A stretch of 12,674 nucleotides of DNA from assembly GCA_002340305.1 (NCBI GenBank), contig DDLU01000058.1:1-12674 (forward strand), in the 5' to 3' direction. Origin of the DNA: Desulfovibrio sp. UBA2564 (GTDB taxonomy: Bacteria; Desulfobacterota; Desulfovibrionia; Desulfovibrionales; Desulfovibrionaceae). Below the pieces are notes generated by a model. That model was not told the origin of the DNA. It did no database searches and worked only from the letters and a program-made list of their open reading frames with translations. Below, in pieces: positions 1-6,303 of this stretch (the stretch's first letter is position 1; each line of letters opens with the position of its first letter). Made by a program: the position numbers and the translations under genes.

Positions 1-297
1 ATATTTATCAATCAGTTTGCCCCATTTGGCCCGCTCTGTTTTAGAGCAGCGTGCGTAACCGTAGCCGGGCAGGTCTACAATGTAATAGCCGTGCGGATTA
101 ACTTCGTAGTAGTTAAGGCTGCGGGTCTTACCCGGAGAAGAACTGATCTTGGCCAGCTTTTTCCGGTTTGCAAGGCAGTTGATCAGCGAGGACTTGCCAA
201 CATTGGAACGTCCGGCAAGGATGATTTGCGGAGCGGCAAATTCTTCAAGCTGATTGATCTCGTAAACAGTTTTAATTAGTGTAAGTGTATTATCCAT
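1..297 (-). CDS. engB: EngB/YsxC/YihA ribosome-assembly GTPase, N-terminal part (cut by window edge)
   Basis: The minus strand from the ATG at 297 is open to the window edge, giving the first 99 residues. The P-loop GRSNVGKSS is at residues 29-37, the GKTRS switch-I region (G2 Thr) is at about 56-60, and DLPGYGYA (G3) is at about 75-82. This order and spacing are typical of the TRAFAC GTPase EngB (YsxC/YihA), a cytoplasmic factor for late assembly of the large ribosomal subunit, usually about 200 residues long. The C-terminal half, with the G4 NKxD and G5 motifs, lies outside the window. AAGGA sits about 9 bases before the ATG. The gene diverges from aroQ across about 127 bases, where a weak minus-strand promoter (TTGTAA, 17 bases, TAGCAT at 385-357) is possible. 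Family assignment is firm; incompleteness is due only to the window boundary. Confidence 0.93.
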   Translation of the reverse strand, partial: MDNTLTLIKTVYEINQLEEFAAPQIILAGRSNVGKSSLINCLANRKKLAKISSSPGKTRSLNYYEVNPHGYYIVDLPGYGYARCSKTERAKWGKLIDKY

Positions 298-424
298 AAG
301 GAATTGTCCTTGATTATTCGTTGTTGCGTGAACCTGACTTTTTCACTTATTTATCAATGCTAGTCAAGCCAAGCAGTCATTACAAGGATATTTTCCCAGA
401 ACTCGAACACAAAAGGTAAATTTT

Positions 425-880
425 ATGAAAACCTTTCTGATTCTGAACGGACCGAATCTCGGATATGTAGGTAAGCGCCAGCCTGAGATTTATGGCTCTG
501 ATAAAATTGAAGATATTCCCGACCATCTCAAAACTCTCATGGGCGATAAAGTTGGGGAGATCAAACTTGAATTCTTTCAGTCCAACTTCGAAGGAGCTTT
601 GATCGATAGATTGGAAAAAGCCCGTGAAGACGGCATTGACGGGGTTGTATTCAATGCCGGAGCATATACTCACACCAGCCTCGCCATTGCTGATTGCCTC
701 GCATGGATTGAGGTTCCCTGTGTAGAAGTTCACATCAGCAACATCTGGGCGCGCACCGAAGATCCTGTTCGGCAGCAAAGTTTTATGGGAAAACAGTGCA
801 TTGGAGTAATTGCCGGATTCGGAATAATGAGCTATGCCTTGGCCGTTCAAGCATTGTTTTCGCATGTGGCAGATGATTAG
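425..880 (+). CDS. aroQ: Type II 3-dehydroquinate dehydratase
   Basis: This gene encodes a 151-residue type II dehydroquinase, which dehydrates 3-dehydroquinate to 3-dehydroshikimate in the shikimate pathway for chorismate and aromatic amino acids. The enzyme is cytoplasmic and normally a dodecamer. The family's catalytic residues are visible: NGPNL (Asn11), GKRQPEIYG (Arg18 and catalytic Tyr23), NAGAYTHTS (Asn77), EVHISN (Glu101 and catalytic His103) and Arg116 in the substrate lid segment. Length is normal for the family (about 145-160). The ATG at 425 has an AAAGGT box 8 bases upstream. efp follows 107 bases downstream on the same strand, so the two may be co-transcribed. The gap holds only small hairpins (926-939 and 939-953) and no convincing promoter. 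Confidence 0.96.
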   Translation: MKTFLILNGPNLGYVGKRQPEIYGSDKIEDIPDHLKTLMGDKVGEIKLEFFQSNFEGALIDRLEKAREDGIDGVVFNAGAYTHTSLAIADCLAWIEVPCVEVHISNIWARTEDPVRQQSFMGKQCIGVIAGFGIMSYALAVQALFSHVADD

Positions 881-987
881 CCGCAGAAAACTGTCGGCTG
901 CTGTCACATTAAATTATATGAAGACAGCGTGGTAACGCTAAAAGGTGCCTTTTCAGGACCTGCAAATAATATTTATTCGGAGGAAAT

Positions 988-1548
988 ATGATTTCTACTA
1001 AAGATTTTAGAAACGGACTCAAAATTGAGATTGACGGTAAACCTTTTGAAATTGTTGAATTTCAGCACTTCAAGCCCGGTAAGGGCGGTGCTTTTGTCCG
1101 TACCAAACTGCGTAACATGTTCACCGGTCGTATCACTGACCAGACTTTTCGTTCCGGCGAAAAAGTAGTTAAGCCTGACATGGCTACTAAAGAAATGCAG
1201 TACCTCTACAAAGACGGTGAAGATTTTGTTCTTATGGATCTCGAATCCTACGACCAAATGAACGTAGCTGCTGATGTTATCGGTACCGCAGGCGGTTTCA
1301 TGAAAGAAGGCGAAACCAACAAAGCTCTGCTTTACAATGGTGACGTAATCGGTGTTGATTTGCCTGCTTCTGTTATCCTTGAAGTGACCCAGACCGATCC
1401 CGGCGTACAGGGCGACCGCGTAAGTAACGCAACCAAGCCTGCTACCCTTGAGACCGGCCTAGGTATCAACGTACCTCTGTTCATCAACGAAGGAGACAAG
1501 ATCAAGGTTGATACCCGTTCCAGCGAATACCTCGGTCGCGAAAAATAA
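988..1548 (+). CDS. efp: Elongation factor P
   Basis: This 186-residue protein has the full three-domain length of elongation factor P, which binds between the ribosomal P and E sites and relieves stalling at polyproline stretches. The N-terminal KOW-like domain contains the loop KPGKGGAF, whose Lys32 is the position carrying a post-translational modification in many bacteria. No modification enzyme (EpmA/EpmB type or others) is encoded here, so the modification state is unknown. The central and C-terminal OB folds include [12 protein letters not shown] and the family's C-terminal pattern [16 protein letters not shown]. The ATG at 988 is preceded by a strong GGAGG box 5 bases upstream, fitting high expression. 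A perfect 11-bp hairpin lies just beyond the stop codon. Confidence 0.97.
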   Translation: MISTKDFRNGLKIEIDGKPFEIVEFQHFKPGKGGAFVRTKLRNMFTGRITDQTFRSGEKVVKPDMATKEMQYLYKDGEDFVLMDLESYDQMNVAADVIGTAGGFMKEGETNKALLYNGDVIGVDLPASVILEVTQTDPGVQGDRVSNATKPATLETGLGINVPLFINEGDKIKVDTRSSEYLGREK

Positions 1549-1562
1549 TTAGTACTTACTCC

Positions 1563-1589
1563 TTTCGGGGAGCTGCGTGCTCCCCGAAA
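1563..1589 (+). terminator. Intrinsic terminator after efp
   Basis: A perfect 11-bp inverted repeat (TTTCGGGGAGC, 5-base loop TGCGT, GCTCCCCGAAA) begins 15 bases after the efp stop codon, followed by an A/T-rich but not pure-T tail. It should end most efp transcripts before ftsK. The matching A/T-rich left side could let it work on the other strand too, though no minus-strand gene needs it. Confidence 0.75.
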
Positions 1590-1669
1590 ATTGAATATTT
1601 TGCCCATCAATAAATAGATGGATACCGCGCCAACCTACCCCTATCCGGGTTCAAACGGAGGATGAGACA

Positions 1670-3907
1670 CTGCCAAGCGGAAAATTCGCAAAAGAGATTT
1701 CCGGCCTGTTCTGGATTTTTTTAGCCGTATTTCTTTTTATAAGCATGTACTCGTACCATCCGGGAGACCCGACCCTCAATCAGGCGGTAAGCGGTAGCTG
1801 GAAGGTTAAAAATCTGATCGGTCCTGCCGGATCATATGCTGCCGGACTTCTGGTGGATATGCTCGGTCTGGGCGCATGGCTTATTCCGTTCTATTTCCTG
1901 TTTCTGGGGATCATTTCTTTTGTTTCCGCACTTCGCCAGCCGTGGTGGCGCTGGACCGGATTGGTCCTGCTCTACGTTTGTCTTCTGGCTTGGTCTTCCC
2001 ATCCGTGGCTGGTCCAGTTTCAGAAGACTATCGCTATTCACGAGGGCGGATTCATCGGCGCGATTCTTTCCAAGTGGTCCTTCAAATATCTCAAGCCCGT
2101 GGGCGCATTCCTTTTCTGGATGTTCATGACCCTTGCAGGTATTCAGCTGACCCTGAATCTTAGCTGGGCTTCTATTTTCAAGCGTATTCGTTCTCTGTTC
2201 ACTGATTTTTGGCTCAAGAATAAAGAGCGCGTAGGCCGTAAAGCCAAGCGCATGCAGGCAGAGCAGAAGATCAAACGTGCTGAGCGCAAGAAAGCCAAGG
2301 CTGAGGCCAAAGCACGCAAGGAAGCTGAGCAGGACGATGAAGACATTGAAGATGCCGAAGTGGAAGAAGAGGGCAAGACTCTCGTTCTTAAGCCTTTCAA
2401 CGAAAAGCCTGCGAAGAAAGAGAAAGCCAAGGCCAAGCCCAAGAAGACTAAAGCAAAGAAAATTGATACCAGCACAGATTTTCCTGCTCTCGATTTCCTT
2501 GCCGAGCCTAAGGTTGCCGGGGTTCAGTTTGATGCCAAGGATTTAGAAGAAAAGACCGAAGCTTTAAAGGTCTGCCTGAAAGATTTTAATATTGACGGTG
2601 AGGTTCAAAATGTCATTCCCGGTCCGGTGGTGACTATGTTTGAATTCCGTCCTGCTCCGGGCGTTAAGGTCAGCAAGATTGCAAATTTGACCGACGATAT
2701 TGCTTTGGCACTCAAGGCAACAGCGGTGCGTATCGAAGCACCCATTCCGGGTAAGGATTCAGTTGGTATTGAAATTCCTAATGACAATCGCCAGACTGTC
2801 TACCTCCGCGAAATTTTTGAACATAACTGCTTTACCAAGTCCAAGTCCGCCCTGACTATGGCCCTTGGTAAGGATATTCAGGGTGAGCCTGTTTCCGCAG
2901 ACCTCGCCAAGATGCCGCACTTGCTTGTTGCGGGGGCTACCGGAGCGGGTAAGAGTGTCTGCTTGAACGGTCTGCTTATGTCCATGCTTTACAAGGCCGG
3001 ACCTGAAGAACTCAAGCTGCTGCTGATCGATCCAAAACGCATTGAGCTGGCTGTTTACGCCAGTCTGCCGCATCTCGTGCATCCGGTTGTTACGGATATG
3101 GCTCTTGCCAAGTCTGCGCTTGAATGGGCTGTTTTTGAGATGGACAAACGTTATGAGAATATGGCCCGTCTCGGCGTGCGAAATATTGCCAGCTACAATG
3201 AAAAACTTGCCAGGTCCGGAGATGATCTTCCCGAAGAGTTGGAAGATCTTGAACCTATGCCGTATCTGGTAATTATTGTTGATGAGCTTGCCGACCTCAT
3301 GCTTACCGCCGGTAAGGATGTTGAAATCAGCATCGTGCGTCTGGCGCAGCTGGCCCGTGCTGCCGGGATTCATATTATTCTAGCCACCCAGCGTCCGTCT
3401 GTTGATGTCGTAACTGGTTTGATTAAGGCAAATTTCCCGACCCGTATTTCTTTTCAGGTTACCTCCAAGCATGACTCCCGTACCATTCTTGATATGGTCG
3501 GCGCAGAGAAGTTGCTTGGACGTGGTGACATGCTCTTCAAGCCTAGTGGTTCCAAGCTGCGTAGGTTGCATGGTGCTCTCGTGGAAGATGATGAAATTAA
3601 AGGTGTGGTAGATTTCTGGAAAAAGAAATATCCTCAGGATTTCGATCTTGATTTTACTGACTGGAAGGATTCCGGCAATTCCGGCCCCGGCGCAGGGTCC
3701 ATGCCCGGAGAATCTGATGATCCGGTTTACAACGAAGCGGTTCAGTTCGTCGTAGAGCAGGGTAAAGCTTCCATCTCTCTGTTGCAGCGTCGTTTCCGTA
3801 TCGGCTTTAACCGAGCCGCACGCTTCATTGAGCAGATGGAACAGGACGGAATCCTCGGACCGCAGGACGGCAGTAAGCCGCGTATTGTTCTTGTGACCAA
3901 GGACTAG
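1670..3907 (+). CDS. ftsK: FtsK/SpoIIIE DNA translocase, probable CTG start
   Basis: FtsK is a membrane-anchored hexameric ATPase that pumps DNA at the division septum and helps resolve chromosome dimers. The first ATG (1745) would cut into the first transmembrane helix. In-frame codons from a CTG at 1670 add 25 residues, including KEISGLFWIFLAVFLF, which resembles the conserved FtsK N-terminus. The CTG has GGAGG 8 bases upstream. With this start (745 residues) there are about four N-terminal membrane segments, then a Lys/Ala/Glu-rich linker (about 185-270). The alpha/beta motor has Walker A GATGAGKS (about 422-429), Walker B VDELADLM (Asp538) and ATQRPSVDVVTG. The C-terminal winged-helix gamma domain (about 683-745) is the DNA-orienting domain in the family. 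The linker is short, as in SpoIIIE-like proteins. Function is firm; the exact start is inference. Confidence 0.93.
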   Translation: MPSGKFAKEISGLFWIFLAVFLFISMYSYHPGDPTLNQAVSGSWKVKNLIGPAGSYAAGLLVDMLGLGAWLIPFYFLFLGIISFVSALRQPWWRWTGLVLLYVCLLAWSSHPWLVQFQKTIAIHEGGFIGAILSKWSFKYLKPVGAFLFWMFMTLAGIQLTLNLSWASIFKRIRSLFTDFWLKNKERVGRKAKRMQAEQKIKRAERKKAKAEAKARKEAEQDDEDIEDAEVEEEGKTLVLKPFNEKPAKKEKAKAKPKKTKAKKIDTSTDFPALDFLAEPKVAGVQFDAKDLEEKTEALKVCLKDFNIDGEVQNVIPGPVVTMFEFRPAPGVKVSKIANLTDDIALALKATAVRIEAPIPGKDSVGIEIPNDNRQTVYLREIFEHNCFTKSKSALTMALGKDIQGEPVSADLAKMPHLLVAGATGAGKSVCLNGLLMSMLYKAGPEELKLLLIDPKRIELAVYASLPHLVHPVVTDMALAKSALEWAVFEMDKRYENMARLGVRNIASYNEKLARSGDDLPEELEDLEPMPYLVIIVDELADLMLTAGKDVEISIVRLAQLARAAGIHIILATQRPSVDVVTGLIKANFPTRISFQVTSKHDSRTILDMVGAEKLLGRGDMLFKPSGSKLRRLHGALVEDDEIKGVVDFWKKKYPQDFDLDFTDWKDSGNSGPGAGSMPGESDDPVYNEAVQFVVEQGKASISLLQRRFRIGFNRAARFIEQMEQDGILGPQDGSKPRIVLVTKD

Positions 3908-3933
3908 CCTTCGGCGAGCCTCCCGGCGGGCTT

Positions 3934-3957
3934 AAACCCTTTTTGTAAAAAGGGTTT
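3934..3957 (+). terminator. Hairpin downstream of ftsK, possible bidirectional terminator
   Basis: AAACCCTTTT and AAAAGGGTTT form a perfect 10-bp stem with the 4-base loop TGTA, starting 27 bases after the ftsK stop codon. The stem ends in AAA/TTT pairs, and the right side continues as GTTAC rather than a T-run. It could slow or stop ftsK transcripts, with the T-tailed hairpin at 4063 as a second stop. It is also one module of the composite repeat. Confidence 0.5.
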
Positions 3958-3973
3958 GTTACACTGTCGTTAT

Positions 3974-4007
3974 CCCTAAGACTCGCGGAAGACCGCTCGC
4001 CTAAGGG
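3974..4007 (-). other. Imperfect hairpin with tandem G-A mismatches, copy A
   Basis: On the minus strand the sequence folds as outer CCC/GGG, T-A, T-T mismatch, A-T, G-C, G-T wobble, C-G, tandem G-A/A-G mismatch, inner stem GCGG/CCGC and loop TCTT. The plus strand would instead carry A-A, A-C, T-C and C-T mismatches. The minus strand is therefore the one that folds well as RNA, which would put it in the 3' region of the ATC-hydrolase-family gene transcript. A second copy with compensatory base changes is at 6218-6264. Confidence 0.55.
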
Positions 4008-4062
4008 CTAATGCAAGAATCCCAAAAACTTTTACTATGCTTCGCAGTTTAAAAATTTTAAG

Positions 4063-4094
4063 GCCGTAATATGTGTAAATATTGCGGCTTTTTT
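4063..4094 (+). terminator. Intrinsic terminator between ftsK and the convergent ATC-hydrolase-family gene
   Basis: GCCGTAATAT pairs with ATATTGCGGC (10 bp with one G-T wobble, 6-base loop) and is followed directly by six T residues. This is a canonical plus-strand rho-independent terminator for transcription coming from ftsK. On the other strand the tail is TTAAAATTTTT, so it may also help end the minus-strand gene whose stop codon is at 4100-4102. Confidence 0.75.
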
Positions 4095-4099
4095 ATGTA

Positions 4100-4567
4100 C
4101 TAATCCCAAGTAAATTTAAAAGGACAACAATCTCCGCCTTCGGCTAGAGTTGTTTTGCGAAACATACTCAGCTTATCACTATAACCTTTGGCGAACGGTT
4201 CATCGCGGGAGCAGGATAGCAGGGTGCAGAGTTCATCCGGTAAGCCCATTTCGCGATAGGATTTCTGGTAGCGGCAACGGGTTACTTTGACTGTCAATTC
4301 GTTGCCGTTGATGGAGATGTCTTCAACTTCGATGGCGTTACCTTTTTTCCAGATTTCAACTACAGTGGCGAAATGTCCGAGATTTGGAGTATCTACGGAG
4401 GCGGCAAAAACCTTTCCGGCTTTGCGGGCTGATTTTTGCAAGTTTTCGATGATGACTTGCAGGGCTTTGTCTTTGTCGAACTGCTCAGACATGGTTTCGT
4501 AAAGTTCTCCGTAGAGTTCGGCTTCAATGAGTCGGCGGGAAATTTGTGATACAGGTTGTTCTTTCAT
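4100..4567 (-). CDS. L-2-amino-thiazoline-4-carboxylate (ATC) hydrolase family protein
   Basis: This is a 155-residue cytoplasmic protein with no signal peptide or membrane segment. The C-terminal half matches my memory of the ATC hydrolase family (Pfam PF14196): CRYQKSYREMGLP (Cys98), LLSCSRDEPF (Cys119, Asp122), a FRKTTLAEGG segment, and the terminal Cys-Pro-Phe-Lys-Phe motif (Cys147-Cys148). In Pseudomonas the named enzyme opens the thiazoline ring during conversion of D,L-ATC to L-cysteine, but many family members are uncharacterised, so the substrate here is unknown. I chose the ATG at 4567, which has GGA 6 bases upstream; a TTG two codons earlier has no usable spacing. The gene diverges from lolA across 60 bases and converges with ftsK. 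No cysteine or sulfur pathway gene is adjacent. Confidence 0.72.
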   Translation of the reverse strand: MKEQPVSQISRRLIEAELYGELYETMSEQFDKDKALQVIIENLQKSARKAGKVFAASVDTPNLGHFATVVEIWKKGNAIEVEDISINGNELTVKVTRCRYQKSYREMGLPDELCTLLSCSRDEPFAKGYSDKLSMFRKTTLAEGGDCCPFKFTWD

Positions 4568-4627
4568 AATCAATCCAAAAGGGTTAAGACTGTTTTTGTA
4601 GATGAACCCGAATTCACGAGGAGAATA

Positions 4628-5272
4628 ATGCGATTCAGGATTTTAACACTTGTTGTCTCGATACTGCTTTCATTCAGCTCTTTTGCGGCAGCTGATGATC
4701 TGACAACCGAGATTCAGAAAACATATGATTCCATCAAAACATTCAGTGCGGATTTTACGCAGACTTTGACTAATGCCGCAAGCAAGGAACAGGATGTTCG
4801 TTTCGGTAAGATTACCTTTAAGCAGCCTTCTTTGCTGCGTTGGGAATCCGTAAAGCCGGAACCGGAGTTGCTTATTGTCGGCGAATCCATTGTTTGGAAT
4901 TACTTCCCTGAAGATAAGCTGGCACTTAAATATCGCACCCAGCAGCTTTTCAATTCCAAAACCATGATCAAATTCATTTCCGGTCAGGCAAAGCTTGAGG
5001 AAGATTTTGTGGTTGAAAATCAGGGAGATGAAAATGGCCTGATCAAGCTTAAATTGCTGCCCATTGAACCGGAAACAGGCATGGTGCTTGCCTTCGCTTG
5101 GATTGATCAGGAAAAGAAAATGATGCGCAAAGTGCTGGTAGTAGATTTCTACGGCAACGGAAATGAAGTTGCTATGAGTAACATTGCAATCGATCCCGAT
5201 GTGGACGATTCCGTGTTCGAATTTGTTCCTCCCGCAGATGTGGATGTGGAAGATAATACGCAGTCTAAGTAA
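4628..5272 (+). CDS. lolA: Outer-membrane lipoprotein carrier protein LolA
   Basis: LolA is the periplasmic chaperone that takes lipoproteins from the LolCDE inner-membrane complex to the outer membrane. The 214-residue product begins MRFRILTLVVSILL and ends its signal peptide at about SFAAA-DDL (cleavage near residue 22). The mature part has the family pattern: FSADFTQTL near the start, then GKITFKQPSLLRWE, followed by the beta-rich half-barrel and IDPDVDDSVFEFVPP near the C-terminus. I chose the ATG at 4628 because GAGGAG lies 5 bases upstream and the signal peptide begins there; a 24-residue upstream extension in the same frame is hydrophilic and lacks a good ribosome site. No LolB is seen, which is common outside beta- and gammaproteobacteria. 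A strong terminator follows. Confidence 0.92.
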   Translation: MRFRILTLVVSILLSFSSFAAADDLTTEIQKTYDSIKTFSADFTQTLTNAASKEQDVRFGKITFKQPSLLRWESVKPEPELLIVGESIVWNYFPEDKLALKYRTQQLFNSKTMIKFISGQAKLEEDFVVENQGDENGLIKLKLLPIEPETGMVLAFAWIDQEKKMMRKVLVVDFYGNGNEVAMSNIAIDPDVDDSVFEFVPPADVDVEDNTQSK

Positions 5273-5286
5273 TTAAATTAGCATAG

Positions 5287-5324
5287 AAAAGGCCCGGATT
5301 TGGTGTTCAAATCCGGGCCTTTTT
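5287..5324. terminator. Strong bidirectional terminator shared by lolA and rluB
   Basis: A perfect 16-bp stem (AAAAGGCCCGGATTTG and its complement at 5308-5323) closes a 5-base loop GTGTT. It has a T-run on the right for the plus strand and an A-run on the left that becomes a T-run on the minus strand. It sits between the stop codon of lolA (5272) and that of rluB (5326-5328), so it serves both converging genes. Confidence 0.92.
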
Positions 5325-5325
5325 A

Positions 5326-6081
5326 TTATTTCATCTTCAAGTCTTTCCTCAGCAAAGTAAGCTCTTTCGCACTTAACTCACGCCATTTTCCGGGCTTGAG
5401 ATTTCCCAGCTCAATGCGGCCCTGCCGCACTCTTTTGAGGCGCAGGATGGTCTTGTCGAATTCACCGAACATGCGTCTGATTTGGCGGTTGATGCCCTGA
5501 TGAAGTTCCATCTCATATTTAGTAGTTCCGCCTACTTCAGCAACAGCCTTGATCTTGACTGGAGCGAGTAGTTCATCTTTATCTTCGAGGTACATGCCGT
5601 TCTTCATGACCGACATTTCCTGCTCGGAAAGCTTTCCGCGAATGGTAACGTGGTAGATTTTGGGCAGATGCCATTTGGGATGGGTCATGCGATTGCATAG
5701 CTCACCGTCAGTAGTCAGCAAAAGCATGCCTTCGGAATAAAAATCCAAGCGTCCTACAGGGAAGACCCTGCGTTTGACGATCTCGGGCGGCAGCAGGTTG
5801 AGTACTGTCTTGCGCCCTTGCGGGTCTTTGGCTGTTGTCACGGTCTCAATGGTTTTGTGCAGCAGGATGTATAGATTCTTGGATTTCTCATCGTGCTGAA
5901 TCAGCTTGCCGTTGACTTCCACCTGATCATTTTCAGGATCAACCTGAATGCCGGGGGAATCTGCAAGTTCGCCATTGATTTTTACCTTGCCTTTCTGGAC
6001 AAGTTCATCCGCTCCGCGCCGGGAGGCGATCCTGGCGGAAGCAATATATTTATTGAGTCTGATTGTTTGTTTGTCAGTCAT
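5326..6081 (-). CDS. rluB: RluB/RsuA-family ribosomal RNA pseudouridine synthase
   Basis: This 251-residue protein has an N-terminal S4 RNA-binding domain (residues about 7-55, RLNKYIASARIASRR and VKINGELA) followed by the RsuA/RluB/E/F catalytic domain. The catalytic aspartate is Asp113 in GRLDFYSEGMLLLT; KIYHVTIRG and GINRQIRRMF are the other family motifs. Such enzymes convert specific uridines of 16S or 23S rRNA to pseudouridine; the S4 domain and overall length favour RluB-like (23S) over RsuA or RluE, but the target base cannot be read from sequence. The usual GRLDxxTxGLLLLT motif is altered to FYSEGMLLLT, keeping the aspartate. The ATG at 6081 has only a weak GAG ribosome site. The gene converges with lolA on a shared terminator. 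Confidence 0.88.
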   Translation of the reverse strand: MTDKQTIRLNKYIASARIASRRGADELVQKGKVKINGELADSPGIQVDPENDQVEVNGKLIQHDEKSKNLYILLHKTIETVTTAKDPQGRKTVLNLLPPEIVKRRVFPVGRLDFYSEGMLLLTTDGELCNRMTHPKWHLPKIYHVTIRGKLSEQEMSVMKNGMYLEDKDELLAPVKIKAVAEVGGTTKYEMELHQGINRQIRRMFGEFDKTILRLKRVRQGRIELGNLKPGKWRELSAKELTLLRKDLKMK

Positions 6082-6159
6082 TTGTTCTCAAGCGTTAAAA
6101 GTGCTTCCTTTAATATACAACAGCTCTTTGTGATCGGCAAAGTTGATCAATAACTTGTA

Positions 6160-6300
6160 GCGAAGCCCGCTAAAAAGTCTTGAAGAGTCCAAATAAATTT
6201 TTCCAAAAGTTTCTTACCTATATCCGTTAGGCGAGAGCTTTTTGCTCGAGTCTTACGGATATGGAGAGCAGTGCTGGACCTCAGAGAGCCGCCGGAGGCA
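6160..6300 (+). repeat. Composite intergenic repeat, copy B
   Basis: This gap between rluB and yedF contains, on the plus strand, GCGAAGC (6160-6166), a TAAAAAGTCTTGAAGAGTCC block, an AAATTTTT/AAAAGTTT near-inverted repeat, the tandem-G-A hairpin (6218-6264) and GCCGCCGGAGGC (6288-6299) right before the yedF stop codon. It matches copy A (3908-4046, minus strand) in block order and in placement at the 3' end of an opposing gene. It differs in its accessory hairpin: copy A has the AAACCC/GGGTTT stem, on the GCC-rich side. The remaining flank (6082-6159) shows no gene or clear signal. Confidence 0.6.
6218..6264 (+). other. Imperfect hairpin with tandem G-A mismatches, copy B
   Basis: The plus strand folds with a 9-bp outer stem (one T-G wobble), then T-A, T-T mismatch, A-T, G-C, G-T, C-G, tandem G-A/A-G, inner stem GAGC/GCTC and a TTTTT loop. 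The middle of the structure is identical to copy A. The inner stem (GCGG/CCGC in copy A) and the base pair closing the outer stem (C-G in A, G-C in B) both change with pairing kept. Both neighbouring genes are on the minus strand, so the well-folding strand is not the one they transcribe. Confidence 0.55.
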
Positions 6301-6303
6301 TTC

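Larger units (their letters stand above)
3908..4046 (-). repeat. Composite intergenic repeat, copy A
   Basis: Read on the minus strand, this gap contains in order: GCGAAGC (4045-4039), a TAAAAGTTTTTGGGATTCTT block, an imperfect hairpin with tandem G-A mismatches (4007-3974), an AAACCCTTTT hairpin, and a GCCCGCCGGGAGGC box next to the ftsK stop codon. The same outer and central blocks, in the same order, recur at 6160-6300 between rluB and yedF. In both places the GCC-rich end abuts the stop codon of a gene on the opposite strand. I infer a dispersed intergenic element with a mosaic internal structure. No open reading frame is present. Confidence 0.6.

Noticed and set aside
425..880. Gly13 in aroQ in place of the common Asn of NGPNLN
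   Set aside because: The catalytic asparagine is the earlier Asn11; glycine at this next position also occurs in the Mycobacterium tuberculosis enzyme as I recall it.
380..907. 175-codon minus-strand open frame over aroQ
   Set aside because: It is antisense to aroQ, whose catalytic residues are all present; the composition looks like a shadow frame.
926..953. Two small hairpins between aroQ and efp as a terminator
   Set aside because: Stems are 5 bp, and no T-run follows; not enough to call a terminator.
2759..3373. 204-codon minus-strand open frame inside ftsK
   Set aside because: It is a shadow of the ftsK motor domain, with no family motif or ribosome site.
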